64,000 nt of DNA. It comes from Anabaena sp. WA102 (lineage in GTDB: Bacteria; Cyanobacteriota; Cyanobacteriia; Cyanobacteriales; Nostocaceae). The notes under the pieces are model-generated. The model had not been told where the DNA came from. It saw only the letters and a program-made list of their open reading frames with translations, and ran no database searches. The DNA lies in contig NZ_CP011456.1 in the NCBI RefSeq assembly GCF_001277295.1, positions 5,274,001-5,338,000 on the forward strand, in the 5' to 3' direction. Positions 61,439 through 64,000 of the stretch are shown piece after piece (position 1 is the first letter of the stretch; the number at the start of each line of letters is the position of its first letter). Both the position numbers and the translations under genes were made by a program.

Positions 61439-61986
61439 ATTTTGAGTCAGATATAATTGGAATCCGATCTACAGATACAGCCTTTGAGAGTCTTTATATT
61501 CCTTTTATATCTTTTGCTAACCAGAAGCAAAAGAAGGCTGTAGAAAATTACATAATTTGGCAAGCGGATAAATTTTTCAAGAAAATCGAAAAAATCAATC
61601 CTGCTGTTATTAATAGAACTCAATTACCGTATTCAAAACTTATTACAGAAAAAGATTTTCAAGATTCCAAAAGAATTGAAATAAACTATTTTTATAAAAA
61701 CTTCTTTCATGACTTAGAACGAGATTCTGATGGTAAATTAAAATTAAAAATAAAATGGAGTATCACTTTTGATGAAGAATGCACTCCAATTAAGTTGGTA
61801 AGTTTTCGGAAAGATTATCGTGGTTATGATCCTAAGCCTAACGATTTTTCCGATAAAGACGTGCAAGGCCGTCCACATCGAAAATACGGTACTATAGAAA
61901 TTAATGGAGAACCAGTATTTTACTATATTTATTTCACAATTCAGGAAATATTAGATGTGGTAAAAGAAATACCTCACTTATACTGA
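61435..61986 (+). CDS. Third gene of the McrB/LlaJI-like operon, unknown
   Basis: The 183-residue protein starts within the stop of the nuclease gene (ATGA, 61435-61438), a sign of tight coupling. It is soluble and charged, with KAVENYIIWQADKFFKKIEK in the middle and a beta-rich C-terminus (YGTIEINGEPVFYYIYFTIQ). No known motif is seen. It may be a specificity, inhibitor or accessory subunit of the restriction system. Confidence 0.65.
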   Translation: MNFESDIIGIRSTDTAFESLYIPFISFANQKQKKAVENYIIWQADKFFKKIEKINPAVINRTQLPYSKLITEKDFQDSKRIEINYFYKNFFHDLERDSDGKLKLKIKWSITFDEECTPIKLVSFRKDYRGYDPKPNDFSDKDVQGRPHRKYGTIEINGEPVFYYIYFTIQEILDVVKEIPHLY

Positions 61987-62048
61987 ATATATTAACTTGG
62001 CAATATACTTTTCATAATTTACTGGCAATTTTAATATAAAATTGCTTG

Positions 62049-62291
62049 ATGCAAACAGCAGAACCAGTTACCAATTTTGAAAATGCTTTAACTTATCCCG
62101 CATTTACACAACTCATTGCTCTTTGAACTCCTTAAGAGAACGCGATTGGGAAGCTTTAACTTTTAACTTCACTATTTGATAGAGACGATAGCGATGAAAT
62201 TGAAGACGAGATTAAAAGCAAATTGGTTTGGTTAGTACCCGAACCCTGTTGGGAGGATAATCCTTTTGAGTTCTTGCGTGAATTTTTATAA
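62049..62291 (+). pseudogene. Frameshifted remnant of an unknown gene
   Basis: ATG 62049 starts MQTAEPVTNFENALTYPAFT and stops after 25 codons. A second frame continues with LRERDWEALTFNFTI, and a third with FDRDDSDEIEDEIKSKLVWL then VPEPCWEDNPFEFLREFL to TAA 62291. The joined pieces look like one small acidic protein broken by at least two frameshifts. Family not recognised. Confidence 0.5.
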
Positions 62292-62417
62292 AAATTCAAA
62301 ACAGAGAAGATACATATCTTAACTTTCTTCATTCTCTTTTAGTTCATATAATCTATGACTTTGTTGTAGTCTTGTGAATGAACTACTCTAAGTGCAGATG
62401 ATGCGACCGAGGGGGAG

Positions 62418-63893
62418 ATGGTAAGATTTGATTTTAGTCGGTTGTGTGTGCTTATTGTCTTAATTTGTGGTTTATTGGCTGGTTGTAGTGGAAATTATCG
62501 CGGAAATTACATTCTCCGAGTAGCTACTGAACCAGCATTTCCGCCTTTTGAGTTTCAAAGTAAAGGTGGAGAGTTAGCAGGGTTTTCAATTGATTTAATG
62601 AGAGCAATAGCGACTGCTGCTAATTTTCGGGTAGAATTTCAGAGTATACCTTTTGATGGCATTATTCCCGCACTGCAAGCTAAAACTATAGATGGGGCGA
62701 TTAGTTCCATTACTATTACCCCAGAGAGGGCGAAGACAGTGGCTTTTTCTCGTCCCTATTTTAAAGCAGGTTTGGCCATAGCTATTCGTGCAGATAATCA
62801 AAATATTACAGGCTTTGACAGTCTCCAAAATAAAAAAATTGCTGTTCAAATTGGCACAACCGGCGCAGAAAAGGCTAAAAGTGTGATTGGGGCGGAAGTT
62901 CGCAGTTTTGACTCTGCACCATTAGCCCTCCAAGAATTACAAAATGGCAATGTAGATGCAGTTATTAATGATGCACCTGTAACTTTATATGCTATTAATA
63001 CAGGTAATTTGCAAGGAATCAAAGTTATAGAACAATTACTAACTGAGGAATTTTATGGAATTGCAACTGCTAAAAATTCTCCTTATTTATCTTTAATTAA
63101 TCAAGGTTTAACAAAGGTATTACAAAACGGTAACTATGAGCAAATTTACCAAAAATGGTTTAAATCTACACCGCCAATATTACCAGAAACATTACCATTC
63201 ATAAAAAACAACACAACTAGATTAAATTCTTTTATTGTATTTTGGCAATCTTTGCCAACTTTATTAACGGGTGTATTGGTAACATTACAATTAGCATTTA
63301 TATCAGGTTTATGTGGTTTAACTAGCGGTTCTCTAATTGGGATAATTCGGCTTTCTCATATTAAACCTTTGCGGTTTTTAGCCAGGGCTTATATAGATTT
63401 TTTCCGAGGAACGCCGTTATTGGTACAGATATTTATGATTTACTTTGGCTTACCAGCAATTTCTCAAGAGATGGGTTTTACTTTGACTTTAAATCGTCTT
63501 GCGGCTGGAGTAATTGCGTTAAGTTTAAATAGTGCAGCTTATATTGCGGAAATTGTGCGTGGAGGAATTCAATCTATTGAAATTGGACAATCAGAAGCAG
63601 CCAAATCACTCGGTTTAAATTCTGTGCAAACTATGACTTATGTGATTTTTCCTCAAGCATTACGCCGCATGATACCACCTTTAGGTAATGAGTTTATTAG
63701 TTTATTGAAAGATACTAGTTTAGTTGCTGTAATTGGGTTTGAGGAATTATTTAGAAAAGGACAATTAATTGTTTCAGAAAATTATCGCGCTTTTGAAGTT
63801 TATGCGGCTGTGGCTGTAATTTATTTGTGTTTAACTCTGATTTCTTCCCAACTTTTTAGCCGATTAGAAATATGGATGAATCCAAGTAAGTAG
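62418..63893 (+). CDS. Amino-acid ABC transporter, fused binding protein and permease
   Basis: The 491-residue protein begins with a lipoprotein-type signal (LIVLICGLLAGCSGNY, lipobox LAGC near residues 20-23), then a family 3 solute-binding domain (about 30-250; LRVATEPAFPPFEFQSKGGE, IPFDGIIPALQAKTIDGAIS, AVQIGTTGAEKAK), then an ABC permease domain with about five membrane helices (about 270-488) and the EAA-type loop EAAKSLGLNSVQTMTYVIFP. Such GlnH-GlnP fusions import glutamine or other polar amino acids. The ATPase subunit would be expected nearby but is not visible before the window ends. Confidence 0.92.
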   Translation: MVRFDFSRLCVLIVLICGLLAGCSGNYRGNYILRVATEPAFPPFEFQSKGGELAGFSIDLMRAIATAANFRVEFQSIPFDGIIPALQAKTIDGAISSITITPERAKTVAFSRPYFKAGLAIAIRADNQNITGFDSLQNKKIAVQIGTTGAEKAKSVIGAEVRSFDSAPLALQELQNGNVDAVINDAPVTLYAINTGNLQGIKVIEQLLTEEFYGIATAKNSPYLSLINQGLTKVLQNGNYEQIYQKWFKSTPPILPETLPFIKNNTTRLNSFIVFWQSLPTLLTGVLVTLQLAFISGLCGLTSGSLIGIIRLSHIKPLRFLARAYIDFFRGTPLLVQIFMIYFGLPAISQEMGFTLTLNRLAAGVIALSLNSAAYIAEIVRGGIQSIEIGQSEAAKSLGLNSVQTMTYVIFPQALRRMIPPLGNEFISLLKDTSLVAVIGFEELFRKGQLIVSENYRAFEVYAAVAVIYLCLTLISSQLFSRLEIWMNPSK

Positions 63894-64000
63894 CTTGGCG
63901 TTAAAAATTCTCACTATAGCAAGGCAATAGTAAAGAAGTTTTCAGCGATTTTACCAGCAATTCTCATTTTAAGGTTTCATGACATTTAAACCCTTAAATT
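63894..64000. other. End of window, no feature seen
   Basis: No gene or repeat is recognised in these 107 bases. If the ATP-binding subunit of the preceding transporter is linked, it must begin beyond the window. Confidence 0.5.

Overview
The window is chromosomal DNA of a filamentous, probably heterocyst-forming cyanobacterium (Nostocales; Anabaena/Dolichospermum-like). Evidence: an allophycocyanin-B alpha gene (apcD), the cyanobacterial atp operon order atpI-B-E-F2-F-H-A-G with a duplicated b/b' subunit, many HIP1 palindromes (GCGATCGC), heptanucleotide STRR repeats, abundant MITE-like elements, Uma2-type nucleases and AT-rich DNA. The genus cannot be settled from the window alone.

Layout. 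0-2.5 kb: toxin-antitoxin material (PIN module, HTH antitoxin, vapBC remnant) and a probable Tse2-like ADP-ribosyltransferase toxin with a putative antidote. 2.6-4.7 kb: groES-groEL under a perfect CIRCE operator. 5.7-8 kb: NarL-type response regulator, Uma2 protein, TauE-like exporter. 8.1-13.3 kb: urease genes ureD, A, B, C, with a foreign-looking AAA ATPase/DUF4276-like pair inserted between ureA and ureB. 13.6-27.7 kb: M23 peptidase, ABC exporter, apcD, rlmD, a RsbW-like ATPase, asnS, a phosphoesterase and a Ser/Thr kinase, separated by MITEs and an orphan IS605/TnpB-type right end. 27.8-33.5 kb: an IS4-like copy joining two truncated genes, then a TerB/dynamin-like GTPase divergent from a membrane/coiled-coil protein. 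33.7-40.8 kb: ffh, rpsP, a KH protein, phoH, a ChuX-like protein, a lumenal-type protein, and tRNA-Tyr and tRNA-Thr. 40.9-48.2 kb: accessory cluster with a J-domain/TPR/coiled-coil operon, several toxin-antitoxin modules and their visibly decaying duplicates. 48.3-54.8 kb: the ATP synthase operon. 54.9-62.3 kb: a methyltransferase and a McrB/LlaJI-like restriction operon whose McrB gene is split by an IS that itself carries a second identical IS. 62.4-63.9 kb: a fused amino-acid ABC transporter protein.

Housekeeping genes (groESL, urease, asnS, ffh, rpsP, atp) are intact. The accessory DNA shows recent and continuing rearrangement. The most interesting loci are the ATPase/DUF4276 pair in the urease operon, the TerB-dynamin locus and its J-domain/TPR paralogue operon, the Tse2-like pair, and the McrB operon with nested IS copies whose target duplications allow exact reconstruction of the original 349-residue gene. 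All family names come from reading motifs; no database search was possible.
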